Assembly: GCA_029959195.1 (NCBI GenBank)
Contig: CP114118.1
Location: 744,001 to 808,000 of the forward strand
Length of the DNA stretch: 64,000 bases
Direction: 5' to 3'
DNA from: Dictyophora rubrovolvata
Taxonomy: Eukaryota > Basidiomycota > Agaricomycetes > Phallales > Phallaceae
Shown here: positions 11,258 to 24,485 of the stretch, one piece after another
Layout of the letters: the number at the start of each line of letters is the position of its first letter
How positions within the stretch are numbered: the first letter of the stretch is position 1
Notes under the pieces: model-generated
The model's input: only the letters and a program-made list of their open reading frames with translations
Told to the model about the DNA's origin: nothing
Databases searched by the model: none
Made by a program: the position numbers and the translations under genes

Positions 11258-11849
11258 CTTAGAACAGGTACGAATTGACCTCCAAAAATGCACATGCAAT
11301 GATAAGCTGCTGTCTGAAGTGGTAGAAGAAAGAAAGACGAGTAACGAGTGGAAGGTCTTTGTCTTCTTTCTCAAACTCCGGGAACTCGATTCCTGTCTCG
11401 CGAGTCAGCCAGCACAATAACTTGAAGTACTTTGACAGATTACTTTACCTGTCTTGCAAAGGTTTGGTCTTCTTTCAGTCAACCACTTATATACCGTTCA
11501 ATGTGGTTACTTTCATGAGTCGGCTCGGCTACCAATCGGTCTCCGGCATCGTTCGATCTCGCTATCTTATCTATCATTTTTATTGACAAACAGAACCAAA
11601 TAGAGTTTAGAGGCGAGTGTCACGATATCACATGCAAACGCCGCATTTTTCAAAGCCTGATGGAATTGCTTAGTCTCATCCATCTTTTCATTATACTGAC
11701 ATACACTACTCTGGTACATTGAATCCGGAGGAAATCGCGTAGAAGATGGCTATCGATGGAAAACAAGATATGGATCTATGAATTCAAAGATGGATACTTC
11801 CGGCGTTGAAGATATTTTTGATTCGAGTTCTTAGTCCCCATTTGAACCT
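11258..11849. other. Intergenic, upstream region of the HMG-box gene
   Basis: About 590 bases between the HMG-box start and the end of the forkhead-like gene, both on the minus strand. It should contain the HMG gene promoter. CT-rich patches occur near 11330-11390 (plus-strand GAAAGAAAGACG and CTTTGTCTTCTTTCTC). No gene seen. Confidence 0.5.
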
Positions 11850-12902
11850 TCAAAGTCGCACATTAAGACCATCGTATCCCTGTCGCCGCCACGATTCTAT
11901 TGTGGCGACCAACTCGTGAAAACTAGGGAGTTTAGCGGGGGCTCCATTACCTCTGACTGGCCTTTGAGGAATAGGAGACTTGATTGGAGGAATGTCAAGG
12001 AAAGACCATTCATTCAAAGTCAACTATGAAGGATTAACACGCTGGTTAGACCACAGTATACCTCTTATGCAAAAAAAGCTAGTAACAGAAGGTACCTTTT
12101 TTGACGTTGCCTTGAATTTTTTTCTCTCCGCGCTTGCATTTTGTTTGAGTTTGGTTGATACGGGCTGAGGTGTGTAAGACCAGCGACGGTGCTAGAATTG
12201 AGATCAGTCAGATATAATAATCCCCCTCAGAATTAAAAGACTGTTCGAACTTTGAGGTTGAACTCCTTGTAAAGCGAGAGGGTATGTCTGATCGCATTCT
12301 ACGTTTACCAATATCATGGTTATTCAGGTTTGTTGAAAATGCTAGTGAATCGGACACTCACACCATCTCGTATCTTCGCCTCCATGAAAGGAAACCGAAC
12401 CTCCAACGCATATCTGATTTCTGATAGCGTTAGGCTCTGTCGGGATGACCCCAAAATTGCTGCTTTGAGTAATCTTTTCCAAGGGTGCCTGCGTATCAAG
12501 TTCTCTTGTGCTATGGTTACGTCCACCGAGATCGAATTCAGTCCTACTCGTTCACGCTCATCCTCTATTATGATATCTGGTTACCATTTTTTATTAAAAA
12601 TGAGAAACAATAGACTTACGTTCATTTTGAGTCAGTTTCCGGAATTCTCGACGCACGTGCGGAGGATAATAACACCTATTTGGATACCTACGGTCTCCCA
12701 ATCCGGGAGGATCTTCGCCATTCGATAACGAATCGTCTTCACTCGACTGGTAATATACCAGGTCAGGACTAGTCGAAGGGGCGGGTAAGATGGAATTGCA
12801 CTGTTGACTTGCGTTGTGGATAGTAGTCCCGGACCTGGAGGTTGTTGAAGATCTCAATGCGATAATATTGCCAAAAATGCTGCTCGAGCTGGCTGAGGTC
12901 AT
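11850..12902 (-). CDS. Small forkhead-like (winged-helix) protein, five exons
   Basis: Assembled from splice sites: exons 12902-12620, 12564-12362, 12298-12251, 12191-12096 and 12023-11850. Phases agree throughout and give about 267 residues. Exon 1 is Ser-rich (MTSASSSSIFGNIIALRSST) and ends in a basic stretch. Exon 2 holds ENLIRRHPWKRLLKAAILGS then SRQSLTLSEIRYALEVRFPF, matching forkhead helices 1-2 (LI..AI...rLTLseIy.....FP). Exon 3, only 48 bases, gives NAIRHTLSLYKEFNLK, the forkhead recognition helix (consensus NSIRHNLSL). Exon 4 (HRRWSYTP...) fits the wing. The usual tryptophan before this helix is missing: the join reads IRDG-NAIRH. The last exon ends SWRRQGYDGLNVRL. Probable DNA-binding protein; targets unknown. 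It follows the HMG-box gene in the same orientation. Confidence 0.75.
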
Positions 12903-14584
12903 TATACTTTGTAGGTATTTTGCAAAAGGTACACGGGGAGGTGGTAGTGAAATTATTGAAAATGACTGTGAGTCTTAAGAAACAAAACATATTCTTGTTT
13001 GTATATGCGCTACGCCACAGACTCGACTCATAAAAGTTCACGGTTAAAAATGTGATATAGAATTTTTTTTGCATGAAGATGGCCAACACCGTCATGCTTG
13101 GACAGATTAGCCTGAATAAGAAGTATCACGGCTGCACAATGTTCGAACAGACTCGACTAAATCACTGTGACCACGATAACTAGTGCCAGATCATTTAGAA
13201 GCTGGAAGGTACGAAAAAAACAAAGGGGACGTTTTGGACATGAAATGTAAGACGAAAAAAAATCTTAACGCAAAATTTCAAATTAGCGTATCCCTGGATA
13301 TATCATGTCGCCACCAGTACTGCCTCTAGAATTCCAGCTCGGGACCAAAGACTCGTTAAGCCACGCCGTGCTTTCTATTTTCATTTTATTTTGATAATGT
13401 AAGATATAGTTAATAATAAACTAGTCATCCCCATTACGTCCAGCGCTCGCTCGCGGAATTTTACAGGCTAAAAGCAGACAGCATACATCGAAATATTTCG
13501 TTGATATCTTGTAGCTGAATATAGTGGAATGTCCTTATGGCATATGGTGGCATAAACCCAAGCTAGGATACAAAATGAGTCGAAATCCCGCGACTTCGGA
13601 GGTATTAGTACATGATCTCTGGTCAACAATGTTCATGTGGTGTTCAATACTTACCTGCGTAAATTCTGATCCACCAGCTTGTCCGCAGAGAAGATCAATA
13701 TAAAATTTAAGCGAAATTAACCAACTCGGGGTGGAACTATGTTCCCGACCTAGAAAGTGGCAAACGCTTCTCATTGGTCTAATAATATCGACCAGTTTGG
13801 GTGACAATAGTTTCGGATTTGGTTAAATATCCTTCCTACATAAATGCCACGCAAAAACATGCGTATATCCCGCGGATTTCAAAGGAAGGAGCCTAATAAG
13901 TGCAATACATACGACTGTCTCACCGGCAGTGTCACTGAGATTATCACAACACTGTGTTTACGGGCGGGAGGTGGTATATATCGACATTTCACCCAAAGGC
14001 CTTACCGCTAGATACAGTAAAAAATTATTCCAATGTGCAACGGGAGAAGGCGAAGATTTCTGAGATATTAAAGGTGAGCCGAAGTTCTGTGTTGTACATG
14101 AACTTTGGTCACTGGTGCGCTGATATACAGTGATGGCGTTAAAAAACCTGTGCAAACCCCCTGATTAAGTGAGTGGTTTATTTGTGTAAAGTGTCCATAT
14201 TGTAGCAAGTCGGGTTGGTGTTATGTCCCCGACCTGTTTAATGATCACGCAGTCGTGGTTGGTAGAAAGCATTGGTCAGAGATTTTGTTTTGTTGACGTT
14301 CGTCTCGGCGGCGTGACACTTTTACGCTCAGCGTCGCTACGGCATCTTGCGTTCAGACTTGTTTGCTTGCGTGCACCGACGACAATCCCTTTCGTATACC
14401 TCTTTCCTAGTAATCAGCCAAACAGCTTGTAAAGGCCAACTGTCATTGGCTGTCGCATTGCTTATTCAATGGATTGAAGTACATCCTCACACGCAGAAGT
14501 TGACACGCGTGATGGATCAATGATGCATTGTGGCACTATCAGTGACCTTATCCTCTCAATATCGTATCGCAATTAACCCGTACC
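12903..14584. other. Long intergenic region with a decayed tandem repeat
   Basis: About 1.7 kb between the start of the forkhead-like gene (-) and the start of the DUF6535 gene (+), so both promoters lie here. No supported gene: the open frames at 13535-13807 and 13958-14155 (-) lack family features and fall inside the diverged repeat described separately. The part near 14460-14584 is the likely promoter of the DUF6535 gene. Confidence 0.5.
13606..14237. repeat. Diverged direct repeat, two units about 480 bp apart
   Basis: Two blocks recur in the same order. Block A is ACATGATCTCTGGTCAACA near 13610 and ACATGAACTTTGGTCACTG near 14096. Block B is CAACTCGGGGTGGAACTATG at about 13730, followed by TTCCCGACCT, and CAAGTCGGGTTGGTGTTATG at about 14206, followed by TCCCCGACCT. 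A-to-B spacing is about 120 and 110 bases. Between the blocks little similarity remains. This fits an old tandem duplication of roughly 480 bp, or two copies of a short unknown element. Confidence 0.45.
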
Positions 14585-17500
14585 ATGTCCGAAATAGCTA
14601 GTTTGAACGAAAAAAAGGTGCACTTCAAGGCTCCAAACGAAGGTGGCGAAGATTCTGCAAGTGCCTTGGAACAACCTTTACAGGATGATAATGACTCTCT
14701 TTGTGACCAAGGAGCTTCGCCGGCTTCTGAGAATTCCAAATCTTCATCTATAAATGTTGCAGCAACTTCCTTGAACGAGGGAAGCGAGCTACCTGCCGGC
14801 GTGAAGGGCAAACAGCCTGACGATGACAAGATAGAACATTTACTGGCCCTCTTCCGCGATTTTCTTGGTGGGTTTTTCGTTTTGGAATATAAACATTCAT
14901 CACCCACATACTTTCCAGAGGCAGCCGCGCCCAACCCAGTGACGTCTAATTCTACTCATACGCAACGAAACACGGCGGGGCGCAAAAGGTTTTTCGGACT
15001 GACCAAAGGTTTATCACCCGAAACTGGCTGTGAGTTCTGTGATTCTGTTTATTTTGAGTACTAAACATGAATGGTACCAGCGAATAATAGATATGATTAT
15101 GAACAGAAATATCCCAGGGATCGACCCGGAGAAGAGACAACCGACAACGCCCGTGTTTGGTTGACTTACCTTGACGAAGCTGAAGCGTTTGATCGTGAGA
15201 GAGTAGATGGGTGGAAAGAGACCGCAGATGTTCTCCTGGTTTTTGTAAGCAGATTCTTTGTTTGTATTCGTACTTTTGAAGCTTACTATTCGTCAGGCCG
15301 GTCTCTTTTCTGGGGTTATAACGACATTCGTCTCACAGGCTTCGCAAAGTCTACAGCAAGATAATACTCAAGTTTCCGCATCCTTATTGTTCGAAATAGC
15401 CCAATTACTTCGAGCACAATCCAGCGGAACACCGTTGAGTAACATTTCCAGCTCGACACTAACCCCTACATCCCCATTCACACCGTCGACAAATGCGCTT
15501 TTAGTAAACGGTCTGTGGTTTACCAGTTTGGCAATCACTGTATCTACGGCGCTATTTGCTGTTCTCGCAAAACAATGGCTCTATTACTATCTCACATCCA
15601 TCCCCGGAACACCGCACGAAAAAGTGAGGGCCAGGCAGCTACGGTTCAAAGGGTTCGAATTGTGGAAAGTTGGTGCTATCGTCGAGCTCCTCCCTATCCT
15701 CCTACATATTGCTGTCGGCATGTTCCTTACGGGCATTATCATACTTTTGTTTCCACTGGATGTTCGTATCGCTTGGACCCTCGTCGTTATCACTGGTATT
15801 ACCTATGTTCTATATTTCATTTCTGCGCTACTACCCATTCAATATCCCGCATGTCCGTATACAACTTCGTTGACGATATACACCGGTGTTCTTGTATTTT
15901 CCTTACGAAGAATCCTCCGTTGGATCAGTAGGAGGACTTTAGAAAAGGGGCTTCAGGCTATTTGGAGAAGAGTGAATTTCAAAGCTCAACGTACTATCCG
16001 GCGTCTCCTCCACTACACCCAGGCCCTCTTCCTACGTGCATTATTTTGTACTTGGGGGTTCGTGTCTCGTGGTTTTCGAAAGTTCCGACCCACGATATTT
16101 GCCGATGGTTTCCCCAAATTCACAAATTGGAGAGAAGATAATATAAAGAAAGCTGTCAAAAACGGGGCTCTCCTCGATTTTGAGGCACTCGATTGGCTCT
16201 GTGAGGCTTCTCCGAATAGGAGTGTTCGTCGAATTATTGCACGGTGTGTGGCCGTGCATCCAATTATCAGCCAGCGATTTGGACACAACAATCTCTACTA
16301 TCTCCAGCAGGCTTTGGAGGTCGGCAACACAGACATCGTGGATTTGCGTTATGGCTTGTGTCTGGATATCCTGTCGTACTATGGGTGCAACTACTGGCGT
16401 CTACTCCAGTCTATTCCCGATGCGGAAGAAAGTCAACTGGAAGAAGCAGAGTATCGAAGCTATTCTCATATTGCCGAGAGTGTAATATATCATAATCATG
16501 CCTACATTCTGGAGGATGGTATCAACAACGATCTCAAGCTTCCACTAGCCATGTGGTATTATTTCTTCAAAAAGGCGTCAAGCAATGCTACAATCGCTGC
16601 ACATATACTCATCTGTGGACCAAGTCTATTTAAATGGGAACCCACATGTAACACGGGTGTCGTATCCTTGGATAGTAAAGAACTGGGACAGTGGAGTTTT
16701 GAATACCTTTACCGACATTTCTTTGATGATACCAAGCCTGACTATTCCTTAGACAAGTCTTTCGAAACACGTTATCTCCTCTTTATCACCATCTATCGTA
16801 ACCTTACCTCTGATGAACCGCTCATTGCTGACAAAGAACAGAGGCAGGAGTCCTTGTGGAATCTGTTTAACAACTTTTGGATTTGGCTTCATTCCAAACC
16901 CGATGTCACATCCGAGCAGTACCTTGCCTTCTTCATTGATGTTTGCTGCGCGGATGCATTCTGGAGCGAGTCTATGACGCATGCCGGCAGACTTCATGCA
17001 GCACGGTGTCTGGACCAGATTTGGGAGCCCAATGTGGCTGAACGCCTCCCTTTCACGGAATGCCACGACCTCTCTCTCATATATCAATGGTGTTTACGAG
17101 ATCTCCACCCAAGTCTCCCATGGTATACAACACCCATATTCACACTGTTATTCATGCCACAGAACCGCACTCGTCTATCCACAATCCTCTTGAATGATCC
17201 GAACGCCGTATCCCACCTCTCAAAATGTTTTCAAAACTCTTGGGGTTTGCATAGTGACGTCATGTATTCGAACCTAATAGATCTCCTCAAATCTGTGGAC
17301 CCGAAGGTGCCTTTGTTCAACGTTCTCTACAACTCGTCTGTGCTTGTGCAAGTATGGAAGGTCATTGTCTTTCACGACTTTAATCCGAAAAACTTTCTTC
17401 TCTTTGTCAAATCAAAGCTTGACCAGGAGAAGTTGATTGAGCTCTATACCGCCATGAATGAACAAGCACGAGCACGATCTGACGAAGACTTGGACGATGA

Positions 17501-17735
17501 TGCCTTTCCCCTCCAGGCATCTGCGGATGAGTTTGGACGTATCATAGGTGTGTCCCGCCCGCGACTCGAGTCCACTACCAAACAATCTGCATACGAATGC
17601 GCGGCGAACAAGGATCATGATACTGAAGAGCGCGCCCAGGTGCCTGGTACGAACGAGGTATTTTTTTCACAAGCCTTTCATCTCAGTCCCTCTGCTAAGC
17701 CATATATACACAGCGTAAAAGCTTTCACTCCATAG
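14585..17735 (+). CDS. DUF6535-family multi-pass membrane protein
   Basis: The ATG at 14585 begins a polar, acidic N-terminal exon (MSEIASLNEKKVHFKAPNEG). Short introns join it to AAAPNPVTSNSTHTQ and then to the DUF6535 domain: YDYEQKYPRDRPGEE, NARVWLTYLDEAEAFDRERV, GWKETADVLLVF, then, after an intron ending at about 15297, AGLFSGVITTFVSQASQSLQ. Hydrophobic segments follow: LVNGLWFTSLAITVSTALFA, ELLPILLHIAVGMFLTGIII and TLVVITGITYVLYFISALL, with YTGVLVFSLRRI after them. The remaining roughly 600 residues are soluble, helical and not recognised, ending SVKAFTP and TAG at 17735. DUF6535 proteins are numerous in Agaricomycetes and have no established function. The long cytosolic tail may be the effector part, but that is a guess. 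Confidence 0.88.
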
Positions 17736-18215
17736 CTAATTGGACAAAAAAAGCGTTCAGGTCTGTTTGGTCAAAGACATCCGTCAAATAGATCAATAGC
17801 CGGGAGTTGGATATATGCAGCACTTTAAATTTTCAATGCGAATGAATTGCCCCCCTCTTCACTCATTAAAAGTGTTAGAATACAATCCTGCGCTAATTGT
17901 ATGTGCAATTTGTAACAAGTATTATTATATCCCAAAGCCAATCACTTACAAGAAAGGCCTAAACAATGGTGGAGGGACGGTATCATTTGTAAAACGAGGT
18001 CCAGTGGTAGCTCCCTTGCGTTCACATTAGTAGTTCCGGCAACGTGCATTGCCCTATCCAATGCTGATTTCCACGGCAGACCATATATACCGGCTGTATC
18101 ATATTCCTCTATCTTCAAAATTATGAGCGCGGCGAAGAAAAATGGGCATTTCGCACGACTGGTTTTGCTTGCTGGGAGCAGTATCGAACAAAGGAGTAGA
18201 CAAAAAAAATACTGT
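17736..18215. other. Intergenic between convergent genes
   Basis: About 480 bases between the stop codons of the DUF6535 gene (+) and GPI16 (-). A minus-strand frame at 17942-18226 overlaps the GPI16 terminus without a good start and is not credited. No other structure seen. Confidence 0.5.
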
Positions 18216-20110
18216 TCACTTATCAAGATTTATTGCTACAAACTCCCGAATCACAAGATTAAAAACATTGCCAAACAACATAGCTATCAATGCACCGCTC
18301 ATAGTAATGACATTATACGGCATACTAAAGTCCGGTGTGGCCAAATCGATGAGAAGAGTCCCTGTATACATTCGTGGAGGTAACTGTGCCGACGTGTTGG
18401 ATAATTGGGGAATGAGCACCGCGGATGGAAGATCCCAGCCTCTTTGTGCATCCGGTGGATGTTCTGTATAACGGAGGAAAGTCTTGTCAAAATCGATTGT
18501 CATGTGAACAGTGCTTGAAGGTGGAAGAAGTAGAATAGATTCAAAAAGGGTTGGCTTATTGGCTTCGGTGGGTATATAATTAATAGATTGGAGTATGTCA
18601 TTTCTTGTTTCTTCTTCATCGTTTACTCGAATGGCGAGAGTGTGTAGGTAAAAACTAATAATCCATGGTGGCGTTTCGAGATAGGTAACTAATTGTGTAG
18701 CATTTTGCATGTTTGTAAAAGTAACGTGCATACGCCCCCTGGCTTGAGATGTGCCTGAATGTGAACGCGTGATAGAAAGTGGAATTGATGATTCTATTGC
18801 TGTAGCTAATGGGGTCGATTAGCTCGAAGGTTTGTGTTTTTACGAGGCTGGATACGTACGATAGGTGAATGGAGCTTCATCAGAAAACTTCAGCCCGATG
18901 TCTAGTGGACCTTGGACTGCACAAAGTTAATGAGTGGCTAGTACTGAACGAATACAAGACTTTGGGCCTTACTTGTATTAACATTGTACTCGGCGGCGTT
19001 ATCATGTGGCAGAGGTGAAAGAGTGAAAGGCGATAGTGGTCGATCAATATTTATTTTACTTTCTCTGGCGGCAACACACCGCCTGGGAATATCCTTTCCA
19101 AACAAGTGTGAGAAAGACCAACCTATGCGTACAACGTCAGAAATGCCATGTAGATATCGGTCAAAAGAGAGAAAAAATCACGTACTTCTGTCCTTTCTCC
19201 CATTGAGCCGTATTGGATCGAAAACGGCCTGGACGCCTAACTCGACCTCGATACCGGTTTTGGAGTTCCACCAGGCTTGAATACTTATTCCATGCCAGTC
19301 GGCATCAAAAAGTCTATGAGGATTTAGGAGCGCGGCAATCCCGGAATAAGCTTTACATGGTAAGAGCTTGATGAATGGGGTCAGGTTTTCCGTGCATACA
19401 TGTTCCGATGGGTGTGAAGCATACGCCAACCGGTGAGGTAAACCTAAAGCTATGTTCAGCAAAGCGATCTGTGCTCTTCGTGGTTTGGGCTCTGACCGAG
19501 AGGAATATCTCCGTTTGGATGAAAAGCATATGTTGGTGATGTTGTACGACGCTCATCCAACTCTCCTAGTGATGCGCAAAATAAGCCAGCGAGAGCATTG
19601 CGCACACCTTTCCATCTTGCATCAAAACTGGAGTATCAAAAATAAGCTCTGGGGAGCTTTTTTTCGTCATGAGAGGAGACATACGTGTAAGTCTCGTTTT
19701 CACCCATCCATACCCATAGTTCTGCACCAGATCCAACGCTTGAATCGTTTGGATATCCCCACGTATCATAATTCCACTTTCCGGCATTAAGAGAGAGGTG
19801 AAGCTCCGTTACTGCATATTGGCGAAGAATCTGACCGAATGTTAAAGGAAACACGACATAGTGCTGAGCTGGTTACGTTAAAAAAAACATTAAGAAAAAC
19901 AAACAGCAAACTCATACGTTTATCCCTTTGACCGAGACTGTGCGGCAGTCGAGGTACGGCATTTTCGAGCAACGTCTTGAACTTGAAATGAGTGTAAACT
20001 TTTCCATCGCTGAGCGGTTTTATGTATAGATTTTCATCGAAATATTCATTAGCAGAAGCTAGCACATGGACAACGAAGAGGAGAATGGCTAGACTGCATT
20101 GTCGAAGCAT
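18216..20110 (-). CDS. GPI16: GPI transamidase component GPI16 (PIG-T)
   Basis: GPI16/PIG-T is an ER membrane subunit of the GPI transamidase that attaches GPI anchors to secreted proteins. The start at 20110 gives a signal peptide, MLRQCSLAILLFVVHVLASA, then NEYFDENLYIKPLSDGKVYT and HFKFKTLLENAVPRLPHSLG. The next exon has FGQILRQYAVTELHLSLNAG, KWNYDTWGYP and VGSGAELWVWMG. Further exons give KGVRNALAGLFCASLGELDE, RRTTSPTYAFHPNG, HPSEHVCTENLTPFIKLLPC and LLNPHRLFDADWHGISIQAW, all family hallmarks, including the conserved cysteines. The C-terminal exon ends with the luminal part PPRMYTGTLLIDLATPDFSM and one membrane segment (GALIAMLFGNVFNLVIREFV), then VAINLDK. An in-frame TTG lies 36 bases upstream; the ATG is preferred because it begins the signal peptide. 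It shares a 68-base promoter gap with AFG2. Confidence 0.93.
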
Positions 20111-20178
20111 TGCTGACGTTAGGCGCTCGCGAAAACGCGACAACAATGGTCCATACCATGCAAAGCTCGCCTTGAACG
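20111..20178. promoter_or_regulatory. Very short bidirectional promoter between GPI16 and AFG2
   Basis: Only 68 bases separate the two divergent start codons. The core transcription signals of at least one gene must therefore lie here or inside the opposite gene. No TATA box is obvious; the gap is mixed-composition with GCG-rich patches (GGCGCTCGCGAAAACGCG). Transcript 5' ends cannot be located from sequence. Confidence 0.7.
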
Positions 20179-23116
<2,938 letters not shown>

Positions 23117-24485
23117 ATCAAACTCAGACTATACATACACAAAGGAAGACTGCCTCGATGCCACGAACGCAACCTAAAGCTGATTAGGACTTGCGAATGC
23201 AGAAATATGCGCCGAGGATTAATGTATCTTGATTTAAACAAGAATTCCTTTTTCACAATCGATATGTACAGAAAGTAATCATTTCGATTGTACAACAATG
23301 TTTCTCTGTTCGATAATGATAGATGATAGGATAGGTAGTTTAATAGAGGAAAGTAAAGAAGAAAAAGACAAAAGAAACAGAAAATGAAAAGAAGAAACGG
23401 CAGACAGAAAAGAAAGAAAAAGATAGATAGCAGAGAAAGAACTTTTCTAGAAAGCGTTCGATCCTTCTTTGCACGGCTATCCTGACCGTCGATAGTAAAT
23501 ATATATCGCTAGAAGAGAACACACAGGAAGACAAAAGCCTCGCTCCTGAGACGATATAAAACCACTGAAGGAGATGAGCCAAACAAGTCAATCGAAAGAC
23601 GGGGAAGGAATAATACAGTAATGGATCAACGTGATAGATGTTCTTGATGTGATGTGGTGTGTATGTGTGTATGTGTGCGCGCGCCGATGTGGTGATGAAG
23701 TAGTAGTAGTAGTAGTAGTCGAAAGAGGAAGCAGACTTGAATAGCAAAAGGTGATTTGTGGCAATAAAAAAACGGAGGAATATCAACGGGTGTTATTTTG
23801 TGTTAAGGCCAAAACAGGGATAGCCGACAATGATGAGTACGATAGAAAAAAATGTGTAAAATGTCGAATTTGGTTTCATCAGTTGCTCCCGCTCCCCCGG
23901 ATTTCAATCATATGGTCATAGACTGGTCATGGTGAATGGTGATGGATAGCGTTCAATCAGAGAGCAATCAGAGAGACAGTTAGGCCGCATAATAAGAGAG
24001 AGATGGAGGGTGAATATAGGTGTCCGAGCTCGAGAATTGATGACGGTGGCGGGAATTGAGAGCATCGGAGAAACAATTCTAGTTTTCGGTTTTCCACATA
24101 AATTGCCCGTACCACATTTATATACAAGAAGGGGAGAAATCATAACGGCAAGCGTTTTTTTGACTCGGATCCGACGAGGGAAAAAAAGAAGATTTGCGAA
24201 AAGTTGGAAAAATTTGGGAGGGGCGCCATATGACTTCGCGGAAGTTTGCTGGAGGGGCCAAAGTGAAATCAAGTTAAAGGACCATACGATAGATTTTAGG
24301 CATCAACGACACGCCTGTCTTTCATCTGAAAAAAGAAAGGATAGAAGGTGGTGAAGAATAGGTTAAAATTCAATATACACATTTTTTGTTACGTCCATGG
24401 TTGATTGATGATGAGAGAAGTAAAAAAAATGGAACGATGCGATAGGAGGGGGGTTTTGTTTCGAAAACTGTTATAAACAGGTAGG
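23117..24485. other. Long intergenic/3' region with microsatellites
   Basis: About 1.4 kb between the stop codons of AFG2 (+) and the KH-domain gene (-). No supported gene. From about 23340 to 23450 the plus strand is purine-rich (GAAAGTAAAGAAGAAAAAG and similar). A GTGTGTATGTGTG...CGCGCGC run lies at 23657-23684 and a (TAG)6 run at 23701-23719. Most of it may be long 3' UTR of the KH gene. Confidence 0.5.
23657..23719. repeat. Microsatellites (GT/GC run and TAG run)
   Basis: A mixed dinucleotide run GTGTGTATGTGTGTATGTG followed by GCGCGCGC at 23657-23684, then six TAG units at 23701-23719. Likely polymorphic between strains. Confidence 0.8.

Noticed and set aside
17942-18226. Minus-strand frame overlapping the GPI16 end
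   Set aside because: Starts at a non-ATG codon and overlaps the GPI16 stop in another frame.
23340-23786. Minus-strand 148-codon frame rich in Tyr, Phe and Ser
   Set aside because: It is produced by purine-rich DNA and the TAG microsatellite and has no protein character.
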